A DNA stretch of 64,000 bases from Pyrenophora tritici-repentis (taxonomy: Eukaryota; Ascomycota; Dothideomycetes; Pleosporales; Pleosporaceae), in NCBI RefSeq assembly GCF_003171515.1, contig NC_089399.1, positions 2,108,001 through 2,172,000 of the forward strand. The letters are read 5' to 3'. Shown here one piece after another: positions 40,347 to 52,296 of the stretch. Positions within the stretch are counted from its first letter, which is position 1. Each line of letters begins with the position of its first letter. The position numbers and the translations under genes were made by a program. Under the pieces are notes generated by a model that did no database searches, had not been told where the DNA came from, and was given only the letters and a program-made list of their open reading frames with translations.

Positions 40347-40454
40347 CACGATAGCTATTTTAGAAGCTAATTGCGATTCCGATGCTAGGTGTGCTCGTCG
40401 ACACAAGCTAAACGCCGGGGCCTTTAAATCTAGCTTTATCCTAAAGTGCTTAGC

Positions 40455-40656
40455 TGTAAAGGGCTGCGCCCGTGACCTCTACTGAAGAGATCACGTGATC
40501 TTCAACCACGTGATATACCTTCTATATAGACACGTGACCAGAAGCGAGCAGGTATAAGAGAAGCCCGTACTTAGTTGTCTTCTCTTTTCCTCATCTTTTA
40601 GCTTCTGTACGATAGGTAGAAGCATAATCGTTCGCTAGGCCTCTCCGCCCATAACA
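40455..40656. repeat. Solo LTR, 202 bp, Gypsy-type (left arm)
   Basis: TGTAAAGGGCTGCGCCCGTG to CCATAACA, 5-bp duplication TTAGC (40450-40454, 40657-40661). It contains several CACGTGA motifs and a TATA-like TATATAGA. Its start resembles the TR-GAG-like LTR. Confidence 0.88.
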
Positions 40657-41069
40657 TTAGCAAAGCGCCGCATAGCCGTATAGCCGCACAGCCATACAGC
40701 TATACAGCCACAGATCTAGTGTCAGCTGCGATAGATTCTAGCTAAGCTGCTTTAAACTAGATGCGCGGGTCCTTCTTACATACTTAAGCGCGCAGTTGCT
40801 AGCTTTTCTTAGAAGCAGACTAGTTGTGGATTCCGTTGGTCTCGCGGCGTTCTGTTGGCGGGAAACTTAGATCGAATCTAGACCTTATTAGCAAGTGTTG
40901 CAATTACGCGGCTGCTTTCTTATCTAGTTATTCTATATTATAACGGCAAGCTTAAAGCGCGTTAGTGCTTAGACCCCTGCTAATAGCACTAAGGGCTTTA
41001 GCTTCCCTACAGCTTTCGATGTATACGCGGTTTAGCCTCGTGAGTAGTGCGCGGCGCATGTATGGAGCC
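40657..41069. other. Non-coding stretch with a short minisatellite (left arm)
   Basis: A 9-bp unit near GCCATACAG is repeated about five times at 40669-40712. I see no gene in the rest. Confidence 0.45.
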
Positions 41070-42516
41070 CAGTGATCGGAATGGTCTGGTCTGACTTGGT
41101 CTTGGTCTGGTCTAGACCGCCAAGACTTGGTCTGGTCTGGCGATTTTTTGAGACCGTGGTCGGACCGGTCTAGATGATCGGACCGGTCCGGCTATAAATA
41201 GGTCCACGTGACTAGATCTTAGACTAATCTAGCCAGAAAATTTAGCACAATATGAGTCATTAAGATCAAGGTAAGTCTTCTACTTACATAGAACAATCAA
41301 GTCCTTAACAACCTACTTATATACTATTGTTATGGAGCCTTCAACACCAACCTCACCGTCCCCATCGAATATTATAAGACTAGATTTAACGTCTCTTACT
41401 CCATCTCCTATCCCCACGTCATCACCCACCCCTATACTATCACCCACTCCTATTCAATATCACGAATCTCCAGATGAGTTCGTGCAGGGCGGTATCACGT
41501 ACGTGAAACGTGCAATAATTGCAAGGAAGGATTTCCGTCAAGGTACATCACACATCTGGAAGTACGGACTCCAATACATTCGAGATAGCGATAAGAAAGA
41601 GGTGTATTACTGCCATGAGTGCAGGGTTGGGAAGAGCAAGCAAGAGTTGTTTGTCATCAATGGCACTTCTAGGATCCGGAATCACCTGGAACAGAAGCAC
41701 CAGATTGATCCCCAGAGTGGCATCAAGCGAAAGGGTTCTGTACGGAAGTCTATAATCGACCAGCAAAAGGATGGGGCTGCTTCCAGCATCTTTTTCTGGA
41801 AGGAGTCAGTAGAGAAGTTTAAAGAGCTTCTAATTCGTTGGATTGTGTACTGCCATATCGCCTTCTTTCAATTAGAGAACCAGTACTTTCGTGAACTACT
41901 CCTCTTTTTAAATCCGGCACTACTCAACCACCTCCCGAAGGCTGCGAAGACTATCCGAAGCTGGGTAATGAATGCATTCATATCGAAGAAGCAACAGCTT
42001 AGGGAGGACCTACACCATTCACGGAGTAGGATCTCTATCTCCTTTGATCTCTGGACTTCACCAAACCCTTACGCTATCCTAGGCGTCGTCGCTATGTGGA
42101 TTGATACTACCGGCATGCGACGTGTTACCGCTTTAGGTATGCGACGTATATACGGCGAACATACTGGAGAGAATCTTGGATCGGTGGTCCTTGAATTGCT
42201 GGAAGAATACGACATTAGCGGAGATCAGATTGGATACTTTATGCTGGATAATGCCTCGGCAAATGATACCGCTGTTGAGTTTATACTCAAGGATCTCTGC
42301 CCATGGATGAAGTCAAAACAACGTCGTCATCGCCGGCTGCGTTGCTTGAGCCATGTCATCAACCTCTGTTGCCAGGCGTTCCTTATGGGGCGAAACTGTG
42401 AGAAGTATCTTGCGAAGCTGGAGAAGCATCATCAACGTGGCGACTATACGAAGGTGCAGAGATGTCAACAAGCAAGTCAAGCTGGCTTGATTCTTATCGA
42501 TTGCAGATCACAGACA
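41070..42516 (+). mobile_element. hAT-2, 5' half of a second hAT transposon (left arm)
   Basis: It starts at CAGTGATCGGAATGG, a hAT-like tip, with GGTCTGGTCT repeated at 41084-41145 as subterminal motifs. The 3' half is missing: the element is cut at the palindrome centre, where its own mirror image begins. Confidence 0.78.
41332..42516 (+). pseudogene. hAT-2 transposase, truncated at the palindrome centre (left arm)
   Basis: About 395 residues before the arm ends; the frame stops at 42519-42521 in the spacer. It has a Ser/Pro/Thr-rich N-terminus, a BED zinc finger (YYCHECRVGKSK then HLEQKH, about 100-130) and the start of the RNase H-like core, with ISFDLWTSPNP (first Asp, about 238) and YFMLDNASANDTA (second Asp, about 306). 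The third catalytic Glu and the dimerisation domain are absent, so it cannot be active alone. It differs from the right-arm copy by one residue, Ser (codon AGC) against Gly (GGC), at base 42349. Confidence 0.88.
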
Positions 42517-42553
42517 ATATAGAGGCTCGTGCACAGTGGCACGTCCCAGAGAA
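42517..42553. other. Spacer at the palindrome centre
   Basis: 37 bp not shared between the arms. It holds a perfect small hairpin, CGTGC (42528-42532), loop ACAGTG, GCACG (42539-42543), centred within 0.5 bp of the palindrome axis. The arms start with CAGACA / TGTCTG. Confidence 0.92.
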
Positions 42554-43738
42554 TGTCTGTGATCTGCAATCGATAAGAATCAAGCCAGCTTGACTTGCTT
42601 GTTGACATCTCTGCACCTTCGTATAGTCGCCACGTTGATGATGCTTCTCCAGCTTCGCAAGATACTTCTCACAGTTTCGCCCCATAAGGAACGCCTGGCA
42701 ACAGAGGTTGATGACATGGCCCAAGCAACGCAGCCGGCGATGACGACGTTGTTTTGACTTCATCCATGGGCAGAGATCCTTGAGTATAAACTCAACAGCG
42801 GTATCATTTGCCGAGGCATTATCCAGCATAAAGTATCCAATCTGATCTCCGCTAATGTCGTATTCTTCCAGCAATTCAAGGACCACCGATCCAAGATTCT
42901 CTCCAGTATGTTCGCCGTATATACGTCGCATACCTAAAGCGGTAACACGTCGCATGCCGGTAGTATCAATCCACATAGCGACGACGCCTAGGATAGCGTA
43001 AGGGTTTGGTGAAGTCCAGAGATCAAAGGAGATAGAGATCCTACTCCGTGAATGGTGTAGGTCCTCCCTAAGCTGTTGCTTCTTCGATATGAATGCATTC
43101 ATTACCCAGCTTCGGATAGTCTTCGCAGCCTTCGGGAGGTGGTTGAGTAGTGCCGGATTTAAAAAGAGGAGTAGTTCACGAAAGTACTGGTTCTCTAATT
43201 GAAAGAAGGCGATATGGCAGTACACAATCCAACGAATTAGAAGCTCTTTAAACTTCTCTACTGACTCCTTCCAGAAAAAGATGCTGGAAGCAGCCCCATC
43301 CTTTTGCTGGTCGATTATAGACTTCCGTACAGAACCCTTTCGCTTGATGCCACTCTGGGGATCAATCTGGTGCTTCTGTTCCAGGTGATTCCGGATCCTA
43401 GAAGTGCCATTGATGACAAACAACTCTTGCTTGCTCTTCCCAACCCTGCACTCATGGCAGTAATACACCTCTTTCTTATCGCTATCTCGAATGTATTGGA
43501 GTCCGTACTTCCAGATGTGTGATGTACCTTGACGGAAATCCTTCCTTGCAATTATTGCACGTTTCACGTACGTGATACCGCCCTGCACGAACTCATCTGG
43601 AGATTCGTGATATTGAATAGGAGTGGGTGATAGTATAGGGGTGGGTGATGACGTGGGGATAGGAGATGGAGTAAGAGACGTTAAATCTAGTCTTATAATA
43701 TTCGATGGGGACGGTGAGGTTGGTGTTGAAGGCTCCAT
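42554..43738 (-). pseudogene. hAT-2 transposase, truncated (right arm)
   Basis: Mirror of 41332-42516. In this arm the frame does not stop in the spacer but runs into the opposite arm to 42494, giving a short nonsense tail of about 20 residues. Confidence 0.88.
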
Positions 43739-44000
43739 AACAATAGTATATAAGTAGGTTGTTAAGGACTTGATTGTTCTATGTAAGTAGAAGACTTACC
43801 TTGATCTTAATGACTCATATTGTGCTAAATTTTCTGGCTAGATTAGTCTAAGATCTAGTCACGTGGACCTATTTATAGCCGGACCGGTCCGATCATCTAG
43901 ACCGGTCCGACCACGGTCTCAAAAAATCGCCAGACCAGACCAAGTCTTGGCGGTCTAGACCAGACCAAGACCAAGTCAGACCAGACCATTCCGATCACTG
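42554..44000 (-). mobile_element. hAT-2, 5' half (right arm)
   Basis: Mirror of 41070-42516. Confidence 0.78.
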
Positions 44001-44413
44001 GGCTCCATACATGCGCCGCGCACTACTCACGAGGCTAAACCGCGTATACATCGAAAGCTGTAGGGAAGCTAAAGCCCTTAGTGCTATTAGCAGGGGTCTA
44101 AGCACTAACGCGCTTTAAGCTTGCCGTTATAATATAGAATAACTAGATAAGAAAGCAGCCGCGTAATTGCAACACTTGCTAATAAGGTCTAGATTCGATC
44201 TAAGTTTCCCGCCAACAGAACGCCGCGAGACCAACGGAATCCACAACTAGTCTGCTTCTAAGAAAAGCTAGCAACTGCGCGCTTAAGTATGTAAGAAGGA
44301 CCCGCGCATCTAGTTTAAAGCAGCTTAGCTAGAATCTATCGCAGCTGACACTAGATCTGTGGCTGTATAGCTGTATGGCTGTGCGGCTATACGGCTATGC
44401 GGCGCTTTGCTAA

Positions 44414-44615
44414 TGTTATGGGCGGAGAGGCCTAGCGAACGATTATGCTTCTACCTATCGTACAGAAGCTAAAAGATGAGGAAAAGAGAAGACAACTAAG
44501 TACGGGCTTCTCTTATACCTGCTCGCTTCTGGTCACGTGTCTATATAGAAGGTATATCACGTGGTTGAAGATCACGTGATCTCTTCAGTAGAGGTCACGG
44601 GCGCAGCCCTTTACA
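44414..44615. repeat. Solo LTR, 202 bp (right arm)
   Basis: Mirror of 40455-40656, with GCTAA duplications. Confidence 0.88.
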
Positions 44616-44723
44616 GCTAAGCACTTTAGGATAAAGCTAGATTTAAAGGCCCCGGCGTTTAGCTTGTGTCGACGAGCACACCTAGCATCGGAATCGCAAT
44701 TAGCTTCTAAAATAGCTATCGTG

Positions 44724-44890
44724 TGTTACGGATCCATAGACTCGCTCGGCCCATGGCCCCCATATCGATAAGATCCTTATCTTATCGGACTAGCGCCTTG
44801 GCGCCCACAGCATAAGTTCGGGCTCACAACGTAGATAGCTCGATAGCTTGTATCTTGTCAAATCCAATCTTTCTTGATCGATCCCTCACA
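44724..44890. repeat. Solo LTR, 167 bp, family D (right arm)
   Basis: Mirror of 40180-40346, with TCGTG duplications. Confidence 0.9.
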
Positions 44891-45105
44891 TCGTGCAACT
44901 TTAAGATATAGTGTAATATAAGACTGTAGCTAATATAAAAAGCTTACATACTATAGAAATAAACCGTCGCGCTGTTCTTTAGCTCCACAGACCCGCCGTT
45001 AATCCCTCGTCCAACTCCTAAACATTACCCCGCATTGCCACGTGATCAAATTTTAAAGCTTTGGAAAATTGCCTCGCACTTCACGTACAAAAATAGCGCA
45101 ACACC

Positions 45106-45183
45106 AAGCGTAGGATCGAGCGTAGGATCGAGCATAGGATCGAGCATAGGATCGAGCGTACGGCCAAGCGTAGAATCGAGCGT
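45106..45183. repeat. 12-bp tandem repeat (right arm)
   Basis: Mirror of 39887-39964. Non-coding surroundings run from 44891 to 45957. Confidence 0.6.
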
Positions 45184-45957
45184 AAAGCTAAAAGATTAGC
45201 TTGAAATTAAATGTGAATGTTTATGTGAATGTGCAGGCTTTTAAGGTCAACAAGAGCCACTATCTTACTTGCTAAACCTCAAAGAGATTTAGTTCTAGCA
45301 TGGACATCATGCAGTCTTGCGATTCACCCCGTTGAAACGAAGCATGTTATTCCTCTTTATCGATCCGTCCAACTTTTCTGCAAGTGGGTGGCAATTAAGT
45401 TGAAAGCGTGGCTGCATTGAGCGTGCGTCTTGATGTAATCTAAACATATGGCACTTGCTTGCCGTTGCTGCAGATAGTTGATCTACGCAACACGAAGAGA
45501 GGGCGGGGGCTTGGGCAGTGAAAGGAGCGTGTGCAAGCTGTAAAGATGATTTAAAGACCCATAGTCGATTCTCATCTCTTCCTTTTCTAAAAACGTCTTC
45601 TTCGTGGCACATTCCCTTTTGCTCGGTCCATTGTTCTCACATTTTGGAGACCTTTGGGACCCCCGTTGGCCCTATCATTTTTCGACAGCAGAGTCAGGCT
45701 CGCTGAAATTCTCTGTGCTTCTCCTCGCTGCCGCATCTGCTTTATCAGCGATCTTTTGTAGGTTGACTCTCGATATCAGGACCATCTACCATAATGCGTG
45801 CTCATGGGTCATTCTGAATCAGAGCGTTCCCAATCGACTCTATTTTGATCAAATTATATTTTACCCTCACGGTCAGCCTAAGAGATAGTAAGTTAAGAAT
45901 AATAATCTATCTGAGAAGGCAAGCACTCACTCTACGAAAGCTAACCCCAAACCGACC

Positions 45958-46173
45958 ATGTCAGATCACCAAACGAATTCTACTCCTAACCATCCTAACA
46001 TACCTAACGCCTCTAATCCAGTCAATGGCCAAGATGATCGTACTGTAAATGGAGAGGTTTGGTGTGGCAACATTCGAAGTCAAAATGAGTCCCGTGACCA
46101 GCCATTGACCGCTGCAGGGTCTGTTACGCGACTGATGAGCGATGCAGAGAAGAGAGAACTGGGATCGAGATGA
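45958..46173 (+). CDS. Small ORF, 71 residues, doubtful (right arm)
   Basis: Mirror of 38897-39112, same residues. No extra evidence for it as a gene. Confidence 0.3.
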   Translation: MSDHQTNSTPNHPNIPNASNPVNGQDDRTVNGEVWCGNIRSQNESRDQPLTAAGSVTRLMSDAEKRELGSR

Positions 46174-46415
46174 GACTTCGTAGCAAGTTTCTCGTAAGAT
46201 TCAGGATAAGGCTGCGAAGATAAGATAGCGGTCATCGCTCAGCCATCAGCTAACGCTAAACTTTAAGCACACTAGCGTAGGCAGATCCAGGTGCTTCTTT
46301 GTCAATACATGCGATGCATTTTAAGGACGTACTTGCGATTATTGTGCCTTTTTTTTCCCAAGCCAAGTACTTATTGTAGCTTTGCCTACATATGCGCGGT
46401 TTTGCACATGCATAT

Positions 46416-46692
46416 TATTATTATTATTATTATTATTCCATTAGAGTCCTTTTTCAGTCAGAGACTATGTAGGACTTTGGCCGAAGGCCGTTCTATCTTG
46501 GTTTTTCTAATTTACATGGTTTTCTGGTATGGTTCGCTAATATGGTTTTTGGCTTTTCTACAAAAGATAGCTTGTATCTGTTTGTTGCCAGGTGCTAAAG
46601 AGCAGTTTGATAAGTAGAAAGAGATGTAGCAGCGGGCTCTTGTGGCAAAGGAGAGGGTTGTGGTTTTAGTTTTATACAGTGTCTCTCTGTAA
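46416..46692 (-). mobile_element. 5'-truncated LINE 3' end (right arm)
   Basis: Mirror of 38378-38654, with 14-bp duplications TTGCACATGCATAT. Confidence 0.88.
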
Positions 46693-46793
46693 TTGCACAT
46701 GCATATATTTAGTAGTAGATTGCCCCGCACTGCACCGAAAACTCTTTACCACATCAGCGAAAACTTTTACCATTCGTTCTCCCATCACTAGCA

Positions 46794-47383
46794 ATGCACC
46801 TAAACCGAACTGTAGACACCGTTGCATCTTTCGATGCTCGGGTTCATGAGGTGGCCGCCAAAATACGAGAACAGGACGAAAAAGCTCATGGTACCATAAA
46901 AACTAGGAACGATGGCGACCTCAAGGTGTCAGCGCAACAGGGCGAAATATTCGTGTTCAAGCCGAGCCCTGAGTTTACAGCTCTAAATCGGGAGTACTTT
47001 ACTCAAGTGGTGCGTAACTTGCCCTTCACGATAAGCAGGTAGTTCCTGATAAACTATAGTGGGTCACTATCCGGCAGGCAATACCGGATGTTGGCTTGCA
47101 GCCTGAGTTATGGCCGATTATGCTACGTCTAGTCAAAGGTCGCCTGATAATCTCACGAGACCATGTTGGAGTCATATCACCAATCTGGGTTGACAGCAAT
47201 GCGGAAGAGGATATCGACATTAAAATCGGCGATTATCATGCGCTTGAGAAATTGCGACCGCACACTATAAAAGTAATCTCTGGTGACGAGGAAGTCTCTA
47301 TTGGAATCTCCGCCAACCTTCCTATAAATTTGATCCTTCACCCTAAGCCAAATTTCCTATCACCAGAAAAACCAACCACTTAG
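46794..47383 (+). CDS. Gene B (right arm)
   Basis: Exons 46794-47009 and 47078-47383, intron 47010-47077. Same 173-residue product as the left copy, with no difference noticed. Confidence 0.65.
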
Positions 47384-49000
47384 TAGTTTTACAAACTGTT
47401 ATGAAGACCAAACGCGAATCTAGCATCGTCGTCCAGAGTGTGTACGAAGTCTATCGCATACGATGTGAAATCTGCATCTACATTCGAGTGTGCTAGAAGA
47501 GGCGAGTTTTCGTAAACTAATGAAGGTTGCTGGGTGTCCGCGTTGTCAATTATGGACCGTCGTGGAGCGGAGTGGGTTACTGAAAGCTGCTGGTCTACCG
47601 CTGGTTCATCTCTGTATAGTCCCAAACTAGTTACGTTCATTTCCTGAATTTCGTCCACCTCTTCTGAATTTGGTATAAAGTTCTCGTGGGACACCACTTG
47701 GGGAATTGAACCAACTCTCCCATGCTCTGTATTGTTTGCTTCTTCGAAAGGTGGTAGATGTTCGTGCTGGTGCTCAGAGTGACTGGGGATACTCCTTAAG
47801 TAGTGCTGGCCCTCTTTTTGAGTTGTACTTCCGTTGCTTTCTAGTATCGGGATTGGGAATACTTGCGCAGTTTGTAGGCGTTCATTGCCAGAGACTCTCC
47901 GTCGTTTGGCGGTGTATGTGCATGTCTCCGCAGCATGATATGGCTGCTGGCTTTGTAGAGCATGGTGTAATGGCACTTGCCCTTGGGGATTGGAAGACCC
48001 AGTATGTGGAGTGGGTCTGAAATTCATTCCAGATCTAGGTCTTGCAAGGGTTTGTGGGAACGTACGCCGGAGCTGTTTGTTATTGCGTACACTTATGCGC
48101 GTTGGAAGTATCGTGCCGTCTTTCACAAACTTTTCGATATCTATGTGACGGCAAATCAACTTTGCTAAAGCGGTGCGGCCTGCTGCGATCTCGGCTGCTT
48201 CTACCCTTTGTGCCAGGAGGTTGCGGGCAAAATATTCAATTACCCTGAAATTGAGATCCTGGGATTGCTCTTCTACTGTTGGAAGCCGATCTCTCCTGTA
48301 GTTGCAGAGCAACTCGATGTCTTCATCTTTGGTGTTTTCCATACTATGACGCATTAGAGAGCGCTAATTTGATTGTTTTTATACTTACTCCGACTTCAAG
48401 CCATCTATTGAAAGCAAAGAACCTGGCCCTCCAATTTTTGCGAATTTCAAGTAAAGACGAGAGTGAGTATACCTCTTAGACACCTTGTTCTTCTTTATCT
48501 TAAGTTCTCCAGCGATCGCCTCTAAAGCAGCGGTTTTACTGTCTCGCCCTTTTGAGAGTGGCAGTGGCTGCGATGCTGCATATCGGTCGACTGCATCTCC
48601 AAAAAGAATAAGGTGTTGCCGATAAAGTATGTTAGTTTGATTCACAGGTTGCTCTATTCTCTGGTATATCGTCTTTGCCTGTACAATCGGATCGGCAGGG
48701 ATGAGGTCTTCATGGACTTTGCATATCTGCATTGCTGTCTGAGTGCCAGTCATGCGCTGAGCAATTCTATGCAATCTTTCTAACCTCTTTTTGTCTGAAA
48801 CCATGCTTTCGAAGTAGGGTTCGTTCTGTGGTTTAAGGGCATCACGTGGCTGATATGTGGCCACGTCAGCGGCGCGAACCGGCGCCCGAAGCCGTTGGAT
48901 TGACGTGAACACATCGCGAGCCTCAAAGGTCTCTGGAAGTAACCTACACCACTCAAGTACAGTCCCTTTTTCGATGAATTGATGGAAACTTTGGAGCAGG

Positions 49001-52000
49001 CAGACTTGTCATTAAGCAAATCAAACAAACTTTGGACGCTGATTTGATTTGTTTGTACAAAACTTAAGATTGTATTTGAGTTGTTTAGTTTGATAGTGTT
49101 TTAGGAGGCCGTTTGTTTGAAAGTTTGATAGATTTGATACTGTTTAGGTGCTGATCTAATCGTATATCGTATATATTACTAAGCTTCGCTGTCCCACTTG
49201 CATATTTCGTATATTGCAGCTACCTCAGCGTCAGTTACATCGCCTGAGTTGTAATCAGATGGAGGCTTAAAGCCAGCGTCGCGCCAGCTTCGTATACACT
49301 GTATTGCTGCAAGCAGTTGTGACCCAATTTTGCGTCGCCTTGGCTCTAATAAATCACCGAGCTCGCTGAACAGCCGCTCGCACTCACAACTTGAGGCTGG
49401 TATTGTTAATATATCGATCGCCATACGCGCTAGGTTAGGATACTTTGGGCGTAGGCTTATCCAATAGCTAACAGGATTACTACCTTGTTCGAACTGCTCC
49501 TGCGTCCAGCGGAGTTCAAACCGTCGCCAACGCTCCAGCTCATCCATCTCTGTCACCTCAACAATGCCATAAGGCTCCGCATTAACGAGCGCGTTGATGG
49601 CGTCGTTGATACCACTTGAGAGCCGCACTGGTGGGCGACTTTGGCGCTGTATTTGCGGCTTATAGAACGCCCAAAGTTGTTTCAACCCAGCGTTGTTTGC
49701 CTCAAGCCAGCTCGGTTTGTCGCGCCAGCTGTTCTCACAGTAGTTCTTGTAGTATGGGTGGAGGCAGGTAGCGGCAAAGTATGCGGGTGATTCGTCGAGC
49801 TTAGTGTAATACGCGTTAAGCTTTGCCCAAGCTGCGCGTAGGTTGATAGGAAGGTGATCTTCTGGCGCGCTATTGGCATTATAGTCGACGCTTTCGTGGT
49901 TTTTAAGTAGCTGCTCGTACACGGCAAGTACAGCTTCGAAGACAGGTATAACCTCGTATATCGCGCCGAAACGGCCAGCTTTACCGCGAGCTTCAAGCCG
50001 TTTTGTCGCCTCCTTTAGCGGCTCCAACACTGATATATACTGGGTTATTACCGCCCAATCGTCAGCCGTAAGCCCATTAGATCTCATCCAAGCTGGTACT
50101 TTAGTGAGCTTATTGTTACGGCTACGCGCGTACGCGTCGGCGCCCATCGTCCTTTCGATGTGGCTTTGGGCGTACTCATCAACGGCGTTATGGAGTTTTG
50201 CGGCGCGTACAAAGGTGTCGTGAAAGCTGTTCCAGCGCGTGACGACTGGCTTTACCGGCTCGAGTATTTCCTGCTTTTGGTCGGGAGCCTTAGCGTTAAC
50301 ACGGCGCTGGCAATCGGCAAAAAGATCGTGTTGTTGCGGTGTTTGGATGTAGTTGATGATATCGATTAGTACACCAAGCGGACCTTGCTGCCGCCATTCT
50401 TGTAGGTAGGCTGCCTCTGTTTTGTGCTCGTCCTGATCATTATCGTACGCGTCCTTATCAAAGCCGAAGATAATCATCTGTCCGACTAAGTTAAGTGTGT
50501 GAGGGCCGCAGCGGAGGCGGTGATGGCTTGCTGTAAATTCAAAGCGTTGGGCGAGTTTGGTGACGGCGGTGTCATTAGCGTACGCGTTGTCGAGCACAAA
50601 GTACCCAAGCTGGCTACGTGTTATACCGAAGACATCGATTATATTGCCAACAACTTCAGCTATCCTCTCGCCCGTGTGGGCGCCCGTAAGCTGAGGCAGC
50701 GCGATAGGTAGGTCCCTGATAGTGCCGTCGGCGTCAGCAAAATGAGCAACAACTCCAAAGAAGCCGCGCTTGCCGCCTTTTGTCGTCCAGCCATCGAAGC
50801 TTATATGGATTTTACTAATAGCCGACGAGAGCATCTGAACAACCTGCGGCTCCATATAGCGATACAGCCTCATCACGAAGCTAGCTACACTGTTGTGACT
50901 TACCCACAGCGCGTCAGCTGCCTCCGGGTTGGCAAACTCTATCATCTGCCTAAACGCAGGCGTTTCGAACTCGCGGAGAGGGTGGTTATTGTCGACAAGC
51001 CACGTAACAGCGGCGTATCGAAAGCGCTGTACGTCGAAGTTTCCGAGCTCGTTAGCGACGCCTTGAGGTACATCGACACCGCCCTCGGTCATCATCTTAA
51101 GCGTCGTTTGGCCTCGCGGTAGTGTAATCGAATCCAGTTTGCCCTTGCGATCGTAGCCGTGGCCAAGTAGCTTCTGCGCGAGGTGGTTGATAGCGTTACT
51201 GGTCGACTTTGTAACCTCTGGATAGGCGCAAAAGATCTTACGATGATGGCAGTATTTGCAAACAAAGAACGTACGATGAGGCTCACGGAGAGAGGCAACG
51301 CGGTAACCGTACTGATATACCCAACTTTTGTTGCGCTTCAACGTACGCAGCGGCTTCGTAAAACGCGGTAAACGCTTCCAATCAATGCCGTCAAAGTTGT
51401 CCGTAAACTCGTCATCAAAGCCAGTATCATCCCCGCCTTCGATAGCCTCACTTGTAGCCTCCGTAGCAGCCCTACTACCCTCGGCCGGCGGTTGTATAGT
51501 AGCTTCTGGTATAGCGTCGCGCAACTGCGACTCGAACGGCGCGTCTTCGGTGGCCTGGCTTGCTGCAGCAGCTAGGGCTTTACGTGGCGAGGTGCGGATA
51601 GACAGCTCAGGCTGCGAATCGTCCATCAGGATAGGCTGCGATGCACTGCCTTTAGCTGTTTTGGCGCGCTTGTGGGGGCCGTGGGGGCCGGGGGTGCCCT
51701 CGGCGGCGCGTTTTAGGTTACGAAGCGGCATTTTCGGCGTGTTGGGCAACGAGAAACACTAAAACGTGCTGTAGAGACGGTAGTGTAGCTGCAAAAGATG
51801 GCTAACAGCGATATAGAAGATGGGAGATGGGATATAAGATAGCGGTCATCGACGGCTAGCGACGCTCGTGTAGTTATATGATGACTAAGCTAGATGCAAC
51901 ACAAGAAAACTATCGCGAAATTGCTACCTCCGCTATCTCAAAAACATCATTAAAGTCGATCTTAAAGCACCTTAGGACATCATCTATAGAACAGCTCGCT

Positions 52001-52159
52001 ATGTAATATTAGTCAAACAGTCAAACAAACTAAACAAATTTCGATCGTACGTTTGATTTGTTTGTATATTTCTATAGGCAGCGTTTGGTTTGTTTAATTT
52101 GCTTATAGTCAAGCAAATCAAACAAACTATTCAAACGCGTTTGCTTAATGACAAGTCTG
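49001..52159 (-). mobile_element. hAT-1, complete (right arm)
   Basis: Mirror of 32911-36069, with 8-bp duplications GGAGCAGG (48993-49000, 52160-52167). Confidence 0.96.
49179..51731 (-). CDS. hAT-1 transposase (right arm)
   Basis: 850 residues, start ATG at 51731. Protein identical by reading to the left copy, with all three catalytic residues and the dimerisation block. Two intact sources of the enzyme thus lie 13 kb apart in inverted orientation. Confidence 0.94.
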   Translation of the reverse strand: MPLRNLKRAAEGTPGPHGPHKRAKTAKGSASQPILMDDSQPELSIRTSPRKALAAAASQATEDAPFESQLRDAIPEATIQPPAEGSRAATEATSEAIEGGDDTGFDDEFTDNFDGIDWKRLPRFTKPLRTLKRNKSWVYQYGYRVASLREPHRTFFVCKYCHHRKIFCAYPEVTKSTSNAINHLAQKLLGHGYDRKGKLDSITLPRGQTTLKMMTEGGVDVPQGVANELGNFDVQRFRYAAVTWLVDNNHPLREFETPAFRQMIEFANPEAADALWVSHNSVASFVMRLYRYMEPQVVQMLSSAISKIHISFDGWTTKGGKRGFFGVVAHFADADGTIRDLPIALPQLTGAHTGERIAEVVGNIIDVFGITRSQLGYFVLDNAYANDTAVTKLAQRFEFTASHHRLRCGPHTLNLVGQMIIFGFDKDAYDNDQDEHKTEAAYLQEWRQQGPLGVLIDIINYIQTPQQHDLFADCQRRVNAKAPDQKQEILEPVKPVVTRWNSFHDTFVRAAKLHNAVDEYAQSHIERTMGADAYARSRNNKLTKVPAWMRSNGLTADDWAVITQYISVLEPLKEATKRLEARGKAGRFGAIYEVIPVFEAVLAVYEQLLKNHESVDYNANSAPEDHLPINLRAAWAKLNAYYTKLDESPAYFAATCLHPYYKNYCENSWRDKPSWLEANNAGLKQLWAFYKPQIQRQSRPPVRLSSGINDAINALVNAEPYGIVEVTEMDELERWRRFELRWTQEQFEQGSNPVSYWISLRPKYPNLARMAIDILTIPASSCECERLFSELGDLLEPRRRKIGSQLLAAIQCIRSWRDAGFKPPSDYNSGDVTDAEVAAIYEICKWDSEA

Positions 52160-52296
52160 GGAGCAGGGCCTAGGTACTGTTAAATCATACCCACACTGAT
52201 TCGAAAGGGAGCACTAACTTCGTTCTCAATGACATCGGATGGCTTGCACAAGCTTAATGCTTTTCTCAACTCCTCTTGACGCTCTGAAGGTGCCAT

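Larger units (their letters stand above)
19535..42516 (+). repeat. Left arm of the giant palindrome
   Basis: It is the reverse complement of 42554-64000. Paired positions sum to 85070 between 27274 and 42516; the sum is 83527 to 83535 further out, because of the left-only X2 insertion and some 1-3 nt indels. Position 19535 pairs with 64000, the last base of the window, so the arm may extend further left. Confirmed differences include A at 42349 against G, on the same strand, at 42721. Confidence 0.95.
47389..52296 (-). pseudogene. Gene A, split by hAT-1 (right arm)
   Basis: Exons 52296-52219; 52169-52160 plus 48992-48389; 48343-47389. Both copies in the window are broken by the same hAT insertion, so no intact gene A is seen here. 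Confidence 0.72.
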
